A stretch of 21,114 bases of DNA from Chloroflexota bacterium (GTDB lineage: Bacteria; Chloroflexota; Anaerolineae; B4-G1), in NCBI GenBank assembly GCA_011046405.1, contig DSAR01000209.1, positions 1 to 21,114 of the forward strand. The letters are read 5' to 3'. The notes below the pieces were generated by a model. That model saw nothing but the letters and a program-made list of their open reading frames with translations, had not been told where the DNA came from and searched no databases. This document shows, one piece after another, positions 11,201-15,618 of the stretch (the stretch's first letter is position 1; every line of letters begins with the position of its first letter). Position numbers and translations under genes: made by a program.

Positions 11201-13961
11201 ACTCGCCCGGCAGTTCGATGCGCTCCCGGTTGCCCCGGTAGCTCTGCACCGGCGGGCGCGGTCGGTCGGTGGGCAATTCTAACAGGGCCGGCGCACCAGC
11301 CAACTGCTCCTGCCAGTAAGCGACCTGGGTTTCCAGGGCGTCTCCCGCCAGCCAGGCCCGCTGCCAGGCGGCGTAGTCGGCATACTGGATCGCTAACTCC
11401 TCCAAAGGCGACGGCTCGCCCGCCACGAAAGCCCCGTACAGCGCGCGCAACTCTTGCGCCAGCACGTCCATCGACCAGCCGTCCGACACGATGTGGTGGA
11501 TGTTCAGCAACAGAACGTGATCGTTCGCTGCCAACCGCAACAACTGCACCCGAATCGGGGGACCGGTCTCCAGGTCGAAGGGGCGGTGGGCCTCCGCCTG
11601 CATCCGTCGCTGCGCCTCCGCCTCCCGCTCCTCCGCCGGGTAGGTGGTCAGGTCCGTCACGTCCAGCGTCACCGATTGGGCCGGGTGGATCACCTGGTAG
11701 GGCTCGCCGTCCACCGCCGCAAACGTGGTCCGCAGCGCCTCGTGCCGCCGCACGATCTCGCTCAGGGCCTTCTCCAACGCGCTCACGTCTAACGCGCCAA
11801 CGAGACGCAGGGCCGACGGCACGTTGTAGAAGGGGCTATCCGGTTCCAGCTGGTTGAGGAACCACATCCGCTGCTGGGCGAAGGAGAGGGGCAGGGTGCC
11901 GTTCCGCTCGACCGGCTCCAGGGGCGGGATTTGCATCTCCGCCCGCTGCCCTTGCGCCCGTTCCAGTACCCGGGCCAGTCCGGCGACGGTCGGCGATTCG
12001 AACAGTTGCCACAGCGATAGCTCGGCCTTCGCCATGCGGCGGATCCGCGAGACGATCTGGGTCGCCGACAGGGAATGGCCGCCCAGGTCGAAGAAGTCGG
12101 CCTCGACGCTTACCCGCTCGAGTCCCAGGACATCGCCCCAGATTCCGGCGACGATCTCCTCCGCCGGCGTCCGGGGCGCGACGTAGGCTCCCGCTAGCGC
12201 CGCTTCTAAATCCGGCGCCGGCAGCGCCCGCCGGTCGACCTTGCCGCTGGGCGTCAGCGGGAGTTCTGCCAGGGGGACGAAGAAAGCGGGTATCATGTAA
12301 GCGGGCAATTTGTCGCGCAGGAAATCGCGCAACGTGCCCGCCGGGGGAGCGTCCCCGGAAACGGGCACCACGTAGGCTACCAGACGCAGGGCGCCGGCTG
12401 CGTCATCCCGGGCCACGACGAACGCCTGGCTCACGTCGGGGTGCTGGTCCAACGCGGCCTCGATCTCGCCCAGTTCGACGCGGAATCCCCGCACCTTCAC
12501 CTGGCGGTCCACCCGTCCCAGGAATTCGAGGTGGCCGTCGGGGAGGTAGCGCACCAGGTCGCCGGTCCGATAAAGCCGTCCACCCTCTCTCTCCTCTTCC
12601 CTCTCCCTTCTCCCCTCTGTAAGAGGATTGGGTACGAAGGCTGTTGCTGTCAGTGCCGAGCGGTCCAGGTAACCCTGGGCCAGCCCGTCTCCACCAAGGT
12701 AGAGTTCGCCGGGGGTGCCGACGGGGACTGGGCGCATATCGTGGTCCAGCACGTAGGTCTGGACGTTGCGAATCGGCCGGCCGATGGGGACTTCGCCCGT
12801 GTCGCCCGCTCGGGCTGCCGGGCCGGTCAGGTCACACCGGGTCGCGACGATGGTCGCCTCGGTGGGACCGTAGGTGTTCATCAGCACGGTGCGTTCATCT
12901 ACCCGCTCTCGCCAGGCGGCCACCCGGTCGGGTAGCGCCCGTTCTCCGCCGATGATGACCAAGCGCACCGACGGGGGAAGCGAAAGGCCGTCTGTAGCGA
13001 GACCATCGCAGAGCCGGTGCCAGTAGGCGGTCGGGAGGTCCAACACGCTCAGTCGCCAGTCGGCACACGCCTGCAAGAAGGTGTCCAACGTGTCGATCAT
13101 CGACTCCGGACGCAAAACCAGGGTGCCGCCACCCAGCCAGCAGGGGTAGATCTCCTCGGCGCTGGCGTCGAAACTGATGGAAGCGAACTGAAGTACCCGG
13201 TCCTCTGCCCCGATGTCGTAATCGTGCACCGCCGACAGGGTATGATTGACCAGAGCCTGGTGGGAGATGAGCACGCCCTTGGGCCGTCCCGTCGAGCCCG
13301 ACGTGTAGATGACGTAGGCCAGGTTCCTGGCATCTGCACCGGTTGCCGGATTGGTTTCGCGGCACGCGCCCATCGCGGGCCAATCGGCGTCCAGGCAGAC
13401 GATTTTCGGCGTTGGGCCATCGCGCTCCGCCAGGCATCCGGAGACGAGGTCGAGGAATCGCGCCTGGGTCAGGACGATGCGCGCCTGGGTGTCATTCAAC
13501 ATGAAGGCCAGTCGCTCTGGGGGATAGAGAGGATCGAGGGGGACGTAACCGCCGCCCGCTTTCAACACGCCCAGCAGACCGACCATCATCTCCGGCGAGC
13601 GCGCCATGCATACGCCCACCAACGACTCCGATCCGGCACCCTGCGCGCGGAGGTAGTGGGCCAATTGGTTCGCCCGGCGGTTCAACTCCCCGTACGTCAG
13701 GTGTTCGTTATGAGACACGAGAGACACGAGAGCGACGCTGTCGGGACACTGTGTTACCTGGTCCTCGAACAACGCGTGGATGCACGTTTCACGCGGGTAA
13801 TCTACCTGGGTGTCGTTCCAGGCAAACAGTAGCTGTTGACGCTCCTCTACGGTCATTAATGGAGATACGGACTCCTGATCGGGCGCCAACGGTGTTGACT
13901 TGGCTTGAGCGAGGATGTTTCCTTCGGGCGGACTTGTAGGTTGTGCGTCGGTCTTGCGCAT
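1..13961 (-). CDS. Multimodular non-ribosomal peptide synthetase, C-terminus beyond window
   Basis: Assembles a peptide on carrier-protein thioesters in the cytoplasm. The frame opens at ATG 13961, with GGAG six bases upstream, and stays open to the left edge (4,653 codons). Five start-to-edge checkpoints share this frame: the start, the four carrier serines and the edge. Order: A-PCP, three C-A-PCP modules, then C and a truncated A. Carrier serines in GGHSL are residues 630, 1708, 2765 and 3867, so extension modules span about 1,060-1,100 residues, as usual. Every C domain keeps HHxxxDG and all carriers are GGHSL, not the GGDSI form seen before epimerases, so L-residue condensation is likely throughout. 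It starts with an A domain, so this is probably the initiating subunit. mbtH ends 138 bases upstream in the same direction. There is no frameshift. The release domain and total size are not visible. Confidence 0.97.
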   Translation of the reverse strand, partial: MRKTDAQPTSPPEGNILAQAKSTPLAPDQESVSPLMTVEERQQLLFAWNDTQVDYPRETCIHALFEDQVTQCPDSVALVSLVSHNEHLTYGELNRRANQLAHYLRAQGAGSESLVGVCMARSPEMMVGLLGVLKAGGGYVPLDPLYPPERLAFMLNDTQARIVLTQARFLDLVSGCLAERDGPTPKIVCLDADWPAMGACRETNPATGADARNLAYVIYTSGSTGRPKGVLISHQALVNHTLSAVHDYDIGAEDRVLQFASISFDASAEEIYPCWLGGGTLVLRPESMIDTLDTFLQACADWRLSVLDLPTAYWHRLCDGLATDGLSLPPSVRLVIIGGERALPDRVAAWRERVDERTVLMNTYGPTEATIVATRCDLTGPAARAGDTGEVPIGRPIRNVQTYVLDHDMRPVPVGTPGELYLGGDGLAQGYLDRSALTATAFVPNPLTEGRREREEEREGGRLYRTGDLVRYLPDGHLEFLGRVDRQVKVRGFRVELGEIEAALDQHPDVSQAFVVARDDAAGALRLVAYVVPVSGDAPPAGTLRDFLRDKLPAYMIPAFFVPLAELPLTPSGKVDRRALPAPDLEAALAGAYVAPRTPAEEIVAGIWGDVLGLERVSVEADFFDLGGHSLSATQIVSRIRRMAKAELSLWQLFESPTVAGLARVLERAQGQRAEMQIPPLEPVERNGTLPLSFAQQRMWFLNQLEPDSPFYNVPSALRLVGALDVSALEKALSEIVRRHEALRTTFAAVDGEPYQVIHPAQSVTLDVTDLTTYPAEEREAEAQRRMQAEAHRPFDLETGPPIRVQLLRLAANDHVLLLNIHHIVSDGWSMDVLAQELRALYGAFVAGEPSPLEELAIQYADYAAWQRAWLAGDALETQVAYWQEQLAGAPALLELPTDRPRPPVQSYRGNRERIELPGELAEGLRALSRRAGTTLFMTLLAAFQALLSRYTGQGDVVVGTPIAGRTRAEVEDLIGFFVNTLALRADLTDDPTFETLLARVREVTLGAYAHQDVPFEKLVEELRPERNLSYSPLFQVVFTLVEASPAAELPGLRLSERPLELETARFDLVLSVEDGERGMQAEVEYNTDLFDAAIIERMLGHFQTLLAGIVADPSQQVSALPLLTMSERETILETWNATVADSPRAICVHEQFEAQVERAPGQVAVAGDGEQLTYRELNERSNRLVHHLRRLGVGPEVMVGICVERSIEMVVGILGILKAGGAYVPLDPAYPPERLAFVLADTRAPVLLTQQRLVKNLPDHDAVVRCLDTDWEMIAAEPADNPACDVTVENLAYVIYTSGSTGRPKGVQVQHGELTNLCAWHRRVYDVTAADQATQLASPAFDASVWEIWPYLTVGASVYVPPETVRLLPQQLLAWLVEHAITISFMPTPLAEVVLETLADGALSDVSGDLALRMLLTGGDRLRHWPRAGLGFQLANNYGPTENTVVTTWTPVRGIERGEDVPGLPPIGRPVDHVRVYVLDSAGQPVPVGVPGELYVGGASLARGYLNQPGLTAAAFVPDPFAWEKVEKEEEREGKRLYRTGDLVRWLPDGRLDFLGRVDTQVKVRGFRIELGEIEAVLGEREDVRDAVVVAAQAGPEGSTGDRRLVAYVVPAGEPSPGADVLQAYLGERLPPYMIPSAFVTLAALPLTPNGKVDRRALPTLNWDTDTTAYVAPRTPVEELVAQVWCDVLGLERVSVEANFFELGGHSLSATQVVSRIGRSMQVDLPLRRLFESPSVAGLARALAQNAQQDAQKETLTPPIEPVSREGNLPLSFAQQRMWFLNQLEPDSPFYNVPFALRLTGELDVDALAQALGEIVRRHEALRTTFAAMAGEPHQVIHPARPVTLDVTDLTAYPAEQREAEARQRAQAEAHRPFDLETGPLVRVRLLRLAANDHVLLLNVHHIVSDGWSMDVLVRELRTLYEAFVTGEPSPLEELAIQYADYAAWQRMWLGGDVLETQVAYWREQLAGAPALLELPTDRPRPPVQSYYGGHQRIELPAELVAGLRDLGRRAGTTLFMTLLAAFQALLSRYTGQRDVVVGSPIAGRTRAEVEDLIGFFVNTLALRIDLSGNPTFEQLLVRVRRVTLEAYAHQDAPFEKLVEELRPERNPSYSPLFQVAFTLIDASPVMELPGLHLSELAFDVEIAKFDLTLTVEQKAEGLIAEIEYNADLFDVATIARMLGHFQTLLKSVVAEPALRLGELPLLTPAERETILTTWNATVIPYPRETCAHELFEAQAAQTPDAVAVIFEDQYLTYRQLDRRANQLARHLRSLGVGPEVLVGLCVERSLEMVVGLLGIMKAGGAYLPLDPAYPPARLAFMLKDARVPVLLTQERLVAGLPEHASRVLRLDADWGAIAAESAGPFDSGATVDNLAYVIYTSGSTGRPKGAQLAHRGLPNVSQTQIRMFGLQPGDHVLQFASLSFDAATFEIFMALRVGAALCLGTPERLLPGPSLIDLLQDLAVSIVTLTPSALASLPALPVEALPHLRTITVAGEACSADLVARWAEGRRFFNLYGPTEATIWTTAAQCVDGDQKPPIGYPIDNTEIYLLDAHLRPVPVGVPGELHVSGVGLARGYLNQPGLTAQAFIPHPFSARPGARLYRTGDLARHLPDGQVEFLGRIDHQVKVRGFRIELGEIEAVLNGHSAVQETVVVVRADGTSQRVVAYVVPMPGQAVSAGDLRDFLGKKLPGHMVPSAFVTLAALPLTPNGKVDRRALPAPDLAAGLEGAYVAPRTPVEELVAQVWCDVLGLERVSVEANFFELGGHSLSATQVVSRICRLMDIDLPLRRLFESPSVAGLARALEQARDAGEKLPIPPIEPASREGALPLSFAQQRMWFLNQLEPDSPFYNVPFALCLTGELDVEALERALGEIVRRHEVLRTTFAAVDGEPHQVIRPARPVTLDPEDLTTYPVEQREAEARRRAQAEAHRSFDLETGPLVRVWLLRLAARDHVLLLNVHHVAADGWSMGILTRELRALYGAFLAGEPSPLEDLAIQYADYAAWQRAWLAGDVLEAQVAYWRDQLAGAPALLELPTDRPRPPVQGYRGGRERIDLPVGLAAKLRKLGRREGTTLFMTLLAAFQALLARYSGQRDIVVGSPIAGRTRAEVEDLIGFFVNTLVLRTDLSGNPTFEELLARVRRVTLEGYAHQDVPFEKLVEELQPERNLSYSPLFQVMFILTVPSVAMELPGLHLSDLPFDVETSKFDLSMFVGNDEDDDGDAGNKNEQNLWVEIEYNVDLFDAATIARMLGHFQTLLEGVAADPARRLNDLSLLTAEERETILTAWNDTAVDYPRDRCLHELFEAQADAAPDAAPDAVAVVFEDQHLTYGALERRANQLAHYLRERGVGPDVPVALCVERSLDVAVGVLGTLKAGGVYVPLDPAYPARRLAFMLRDTGAPVLLAHQRLLDALPEYAGHVLCLDTDRAALAKLPAERISADVTPDHLLYVIYTSGSTGWPKGVAMRHRPLVNLVHWQSDTTTLERPARTFQFSSLSFDVSCQELFFTWHTGGTLLMFTDDVRRDPTALLHALDELWAERLFLPFVALQNLAQVLATYDVGAPAGLREVITAGEQLQATPQMRDLFDRLDGCTLHNQYGPTEAHVVTAFTLTDAPETWTALPPIGTPVANARIYILDETFQPTPVGVPGELYIGGAALARGYLNRPAMTAETFIPDLFSPPSSIPPAKRGLPSSRGEESGGARLYRTGDRARYLPDGTIEFLGRIDQQVKVRGYRIEPGEIEVALAQHPAVREAAVLVVDGGTTGSKQLAAYVTVRDGSRPTAGALRRFLQDRLPDYMVPSACAILDQLPLTPSGKVDRRALAALELARPDSLQDFTPPRTPAEDILAGIWAEVLNVARVGVHDNFFALGGHSLLATQVVSRIRQAMAVELPLRSLFEAATVAELAEQVTSCRETTQPGAPIEPVARDGALPLSFAQQRLWFVDRWETGNPYYNIPMGMRIHGPLDADALRRSLNEILRRHEVLRSAFREEGGQPRQVILPEVTIDLPAVDLRELPEAEREAEARQQVQEAVYRPFDLETGPLVRGRLWQLGAQDHVLLLNVHHIVSDGWSMDVLARELSALYGAFIAGEPSPLEELVIQYADYAGWQRAWLAGDVLEAQTAYWREQLAGAPALLELPTDRPRPPVQGYRGGRRWLTLSDDLAEGLRALSRREGATMFMTLLAAFQALLSRYTGQRDVVVGSPIAGRTRAEVEDLIGFFVNTLALRTDLSGDPTFRELLARVREMTLEAYAHQDVPFEKLVEELQPARNLSYTPLFQVMFTLQDAPPVAELPGLQLDDLPFEFAISKFDLTLGIEDGGSGLVAELEYNADLFDGTSIERMLGHLQTLLEGIVADPALQLGDLPLLTPAERETILEAWNGTATDYDRETCVPALFEAQAARTPDAVAVDGPDGHLTYAALARRANRLAHYLVTRGVGPETTVGVCMTRRAEMVLGLLAVLQAGGAYVPLDPVYPTERMGLMLADCGARVVLTETALVERLPATEAHVIDLDGDWAAAGEGSASPPDPVPSVKEGLAAKNLAYVIYTSGSTGRPKGVQVEHGGLVNLCAWHRRAYGVTAADRATQLASPAFDASVWEIWPYLSTGASLHVPPDAVRLSPQRLLDWLAARAITISFLPTPLAEAVLDTLDVENGAGAEAEAG
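2240..5539 (-). other. NRPS module 4 (C-A-PCP), proline-like code
   Basis: The C domain has a variant but complete HHVAADG. A-domain motifs FDVSCQELFFTW, LFLPFVAL, VITAGEQL and NQYGPTEAHVVTA give the code DVQFIAQVVK. This is one residue (Gln for His at pocket position 322) from the proline code I remember, DVQFIAHVVK. Proline is therefore the best guess, with real uncertainty. The PCP motif is ALGGHSLLATQ (Ser3867), differing from the GGHSLSATQ of the other modules. This A domain carries the longest insertion before A7. Boundaries are approximate. Confidence 0.85.
2880..2946 (-). repeat. C/G-rich palindromic in-frame insertion in A4 loop
   Basis: This tract encodes a Pro/Ser/Arg-rich stretch (SIPPAKRGLPSSRGEE) between LFS and RLYRTGDR, about 17 residues longer than the module 3 loop. 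It contains a perfect hairpin, CCCCCGC-TTC-GCGGGGG (2910-2926), flanked by poly-C and G/A runs. It looks like a small intergenic-type repeat that entered the gene in frame. Confidence 0.75.
5540..8701 (-). other. NRPS module 3 (C-A-PCP), hydrophobic pocket
   Basis: C domain with HHIVSDG. A-domain motifs FDAATFEIFMAL, TITVAGEACS and NLYGPTEATIWTT give the code DAFLTALIWK by eye. The pocket is fully hydrophobic and I do not recall a matching substrate. This A domain has the ordinary short loop before A7 (PFSARPGARLYRTG), so it serves as the control for the insertions in modules 1, 2 and 4. The PCP is ELGGHSL (Ser2765). Boundaries are approximate. Confidence 0.85.
8702..11959 (-). other. NRPS module 2 (C-A-PCP), predicted leucine
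   Basis: The C domain begins near LPLSFAQQRMWFL and has HHIVSDG. The A domain shows FDASVWEIWPYL, LLTGGDR and NNYGPTENTVVTT, giving the code DAWFLGNVVK by manual alignment to PheA. From memory this equals the classical leucine code of surfactin/lichenysin-type synthetases. The PCP motif is ELGGHSL (Ser1708). The loop before A7 has an acidic/basic insertion. Boundaries are approximate. Confidence 0.87.
9358..9398 (-). repeat. Purine-rich in-frame insertion in A2 loop
   Basis: The coding strand reads as G/A runs and encodes WEKVEKEEEREGK between PFA and RLYRTGDL, the same loop as in module 1. It adds about nine residues relative to module 3. The sequence is related in composition to the module 1 tract but is not a copy of it. 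Confidence 0.75.
11960..13961 (-). other. NRPS module 1 (A-PCP), loading module
   Basis: Initiation module without a condensation domain. A short polar N-terminal stretch (about 35 residues) precedes the A domain. Core motifs seen include LAYVIYTSGSTGRPKGV (A3), NTYGPTEAT (A5), YRTGDLVRYLPDG (A7) and SGKVDRRAL (A10); the PCP has DLGGHSL with Ser630. Aligning by eye to the gramicidin PheA pocket gives the ten-residue code DAEDIGTIVK. The acidic residues at pocket positions 239 (Glu) and 278 (Asp) suggest a basic substrate of lysine or beta-lysine type, but I recall no exact match. Boundaries are approximate. The loop before A7 carries a purine-rich insertion, listed separately. Confidence 0.85.
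12583..12627 (-). repeat. Purine-rich in-frame insertion in A1 loop
   Basis: On the coding strand this is an almost pure G/A tract (GGGAGAAGGGAGAGGG and similar). It encodes the charged run TEGRREREEEREGG between FVPNP and RLYRTGDL. Relative to module 3 it adds roughly ten residues in the variable loop before A7. The frame is kept. Confidence 0.75.
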
Positions 13962-14037
13962 AGATGACTCCAGAAGCGGACGTAAGTGTTCGGTCTTCGA
14001 TTGAAATCGACGCCGGGCAAGTTCAAACCGGCCAAAG

Positions 14038-14064
14038 GCTGGTTGCCTTAGCTCGACAACCAGC
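14038..14064 (-). other. Hairpin between mbtH and the NRPS gene
   Basis: Perfect 8-bp inverted repeat GCTGGTTG / CAACCAGC with an 11-base loop in the 138-base mbtH-NRPS gap. No T-run follows on the minus strand, so it is not a typical terminator. It may set relative mRNA stability or processing between mbtH and the very long NRPS message; this is inference. Confidence 0.45.
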
Positions 14065-14099
14065 GTTCAGCAGGTTTGATGCGGTATCAAGCAACGAAT

Positions 14100-14333
14100 T
14101 CACTCGTTGTTGGCGGCGGACTGCCCAGCAGACTCCATCTTCTTGCGTAAGCTAAGGGGCCGCATGTCGGTCCACACTTCCTCGATGTAGGCCAGGCAAT
14201 CTTCCTTGGGGCCCTCTTCACCAACCGCTTTCCACCCTAATGGGATCTCACGATAAGCCGGCCAGATGGAATACTGCTCCTCGTGGTTGACGACCACTTT
14301 GTAGATCACGTCATTTTGTTCTTCTCTATACAT
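14100..14333 (-). CDS. mbtH: MbtH-like protein (NRPS adenylation partner)
   Basis: 77 residues, within the usual MbtH range of about 60-80. The family signature is complete: NHEEQYSIWP (16-25), PLGW (31-34), the Gly38/Gly41 pair, CLAYIEEVWTDMRPLSLR (46-63) and the three hallmark tryptophans W24, W34 and W54. MbtH proteins bind A domains and support their folding and activity, so the partner here is presumably the adjacent NRPS. The start overlaps the end of the upstream gene by eight bases. GGAGGAG lies inside that gene's last codons, four bases before ATG, so translation is likely coupled. The C-terminal tail after residue 65 is polar and not part of the conserved fold. Confidence 0.97.
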   Translation of the reverse strand: MYREEQNDVIYKVVVNHEEQYSIWPAYREIPLGWKAVGEEGPKEDCLAYIEEVWTDMRPLSLRKKMESAGQSAANNE

Positions 14334-14655
14334 GTTTCTCCTCCAGAATCTCGAGATGGCCTGTTCCCTCTAAGGTTGCGAGATCGACGTCAGCCACGCA
14401 GCGTACCTTGACGTAGTTGAGCGTCAGGTCTCCCGCCAGGTGAACGCTTCCGGTGGCTTGATCGAAGTCGGCCTGCTGGGCGTCGGTGAGGGCTTCGTCG
14501 AGCCGGACACCGAGTTCCGTTCCCCCCCGGGTATCGGTAAACGTGACCAGCACGTACCCTCGATCAATGCTGTCCTTCAACGCACCTGGGGTCTCCACCC
14601 GGCGCAGGCGCACCGGATGGTCACCTTCTGACAATCGCTGTACCAATTCATCCAT
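14326..14655 (-). CDS. Uncharacterised 109-residue protein of the NRPS operon
   Basis: I cannot assign this gene to a named family. The protein is acidic and soluble, with no signal peptide, membrane segment or cysteine cluster. The N-terminal third (MDELVQRLSEGDHPVRLRRV) looks helical then beta. Next come YVLVTFTDTRGGTELGVRLD (about 34-53), a DFDQATGSVHLAGDLTLNY segment and the end VRCVADVDLATLEGTGHLEI, suggesting a small beta-rich fold. The ATG at 14655 has AGGAGA six bases upstream. It follows the small peptide gene by 60 bases and overlaps the mbtH start by eight, so it belongs to the operon. A role linked to the NRPS or the signal peptide is inferred from position only. Confidence 0.88.
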   Translation of the reverse strand: MDELVQRLSEGDHPVRLRRVETPGALKDSIDRGYVLVTFTDTRGGTELGVRLDEALTDAQQADFDQATGSVHLAGDLTLNYVKVRCVADVDLATLEGTGHLEILEEKHV

Positions 14656-14715
14656 TTCACTCTCTCCTATCCCGGACGAGCCAGACCCAATAAGGAATCG
14701 CCGACTAGCATCAGA

Positions 14716-14940
14716 TCAACCCCAATAAAGACCGGGGGGCCAACCCATGGGAAAAGCGCCATCCCCATCGATCCAACGGCAAATCAAGGTCTGCAACCGT
14801 CTAAAAGCCGTGAATTCATCGCCAGTCAGGGCGATGCACTTGCGCGCCAGCGCTGATTTCAAATCGATCTCGCAGGCGCTACGGAAAGAGGAATCGGTCG
14901 CCAACACGTGGGCCAAACGCATCAGATTACTATTGTTCAT
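14716..14940 (-). CDS. Small ComX-like candidate signal-peptide precursor (74 aa)
   Basis: A short precursor-like protein. Residues 5-53 form an amphipathic helical leader (LMRLAHVLATDSSFR, then SALARKCIALTGDEFTAF). The last 20 residues are Gly/Pro/aromatic-rich, RWIDGDGAFPMGWPPGLYWG, with W56, W67 and the penultimate W73. In Bacillus, ComX precursors are 50-70 residues and the mature C-terminal piece is prenylated on a Trp near the end; this peptide has the same architecture. The leader also resembles the Os1348-like 'NHLP' leader pattern (D..FR...D...AL), so a RiPP-type precursor is the main alternative. AGGAG lies eight bases before ATG 14940; a GTG one codon earlier (14943) is also possible. 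The gene sits 17-20 bases after the receiver gene and 60 before the next, inside the NRPS operon. Confidence 0.7.
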   Translation of the reverse strand: MNNSNLMRLAHVLATDSSFRSACEIDLKSALARKCIALTGDEFTAFRRLQTLICRWIDGDGAFPMGWPPGLYWG

Positions 14941-14960
14941 CACAAAATCTCCTTTTTAAC

Positions 14961-15326
14961 TCACCTCTCACTAAACAAATGCGCAAGATTGTCCTGCAAC
15001 AGATCGGTCGTCAAATCATCCTTCAAGACGAATCCATCTGCTCCCACTTTCAAGCTCTGTCTCATAAACTCAATGTTCTGATAGGCGGTTGTCAATATCA
15101 CAATGGTGTCTGGCGCCAGACGCTTGATCCGGCGGGTCGCCTCAAGACCGTTCATCACCGGCATCACAATATCCATGAGCACAACCCCGGGATCTCGATC
15201 CATTTGCTCAACAGCCTCAAGACCATTGGCCGCCTCCCCCACCACACACCACAGGGGGTTGCCCAACACGACTTGACGGAGCATCCTACGTGCAAGATGA
15301 TGGTCATCAACTATGAGAAATTTCAT
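14961..15326 (-). CDS. Receiver-only response regulator (CheY-like, 121 aa)
   Basis: One complete phosphoacceptor domain with no output domain. The acidic pair is D7-D8, the phosphorylation site is D52 (VVLMDIVMP), the switch Thr is T79/T80 (ILTTAY) and the conserved Lys is K102 (FVLKDD). The frame stops soon after the last helix. The receiver resembles those of NarL-type regulators (DDHHLARRMLRQV) rather than chemotaxis CheY. Position suggests it takes phosphate from the ComP-like kinase, either as a sink or competitor of the NarL-type regulator or as an adaptor. It is the first gene after the intergenic regulatory region and ends 20 bases before the peptide gene, so it is probably the first gene of the NRPS operon. 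No obvious Shine-Dalgarno is seen at ATG 15326. Confidence 0.93.
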   Translation of the reverse strand: MKFLIVDDHHLARRMLRQVVLGNPLWCVVGEAANGLEAVEQMDRDPGVVLMDIVMPVMNGLEATRRIKRLAPDTIVILTTAYQNIEFMRQSLKVGADGFVLKDDLTTDLLQDNLAHLFSER

Positions 15327-15420
15327 ACGTTAATCGGCCAATCCCGCTCATATCTGACAAAGCACAGCGTCTCGAAGCACCCGTTAATCGAAAGTCCGGT
15401 ATTCTCACATACTATCCAAC

Positions 15421-15540
15421 ATTCGTGATCAAAAGCCTGATTTTCTATCACGAATCACACGAATGGTCGAATTTCACGAATGCTTTTCACAATTAGAAGT
15501 CGAAATTCGTGTCACCTGTCCATTCGTGTCATTCGTGATC
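15421..15540. repeat. ATTCGTG/CACGAAT repeat block
   Basis: Seven copies of the 7-mer ATTCGTG or its complement lie within 120 bases (15421, 15449, 15458, 15475, 15505, 15522 and 15531). They form an inverted repeat with 20-base arms (15447-15466 and 15520-15539, one mismatch) that could fold into a long hairpin. The same 16-mer ATTCGTGTCATTCGTG recurs at 20496-20511. It resembles short dispersed intergenic repeats and has no spacer regularity. Confidence 0.8.
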
Positions 15541-15618
15541 CAGAGATGTTTGGTTATAAATTCTCACACTTTTTACATTCCACGAAACAAACCTGATTCT
15601 ATTAAAGCATATTCCTGC

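Noticed and set aside
12583..12627. Purine-rich tracts as possible frameshift or assembly errors
   Set aside because: The reading frame is identical on both sides in all three cases, and A-domain motifs resume normally.
1..13961. Epimerisation, methylation or thioesterase domains in the NRPS
   Set aside because: Domain spacing leaves no room for them in modules 1-4, and carriers are GGHSL, not the pre-epimerase type; anything beyond the left edge is unseen.
14440..14728. Plus-strand frames opposite the 109-aa gene and the peptide gene
   Set aside because: No ribosome sites or recognisable domains; the minus-strand genes have good ribosome sites and operon spacing.
14716..14940. Classical RiPP (lanthipeptide, lasso or radical-SAM) precursor
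   Set aside because: No maturation enzyme of these classes is in the window, whereas a prenyl synthase homologue and cognate sensor are; kept only as an alternative.
15421..15540. CRISPR-like array
   Set aside because: Units are 7-9 bases in mixed orientation with irregular spacing and no cas genes; it fits a short intergenic inverted repeat instead.
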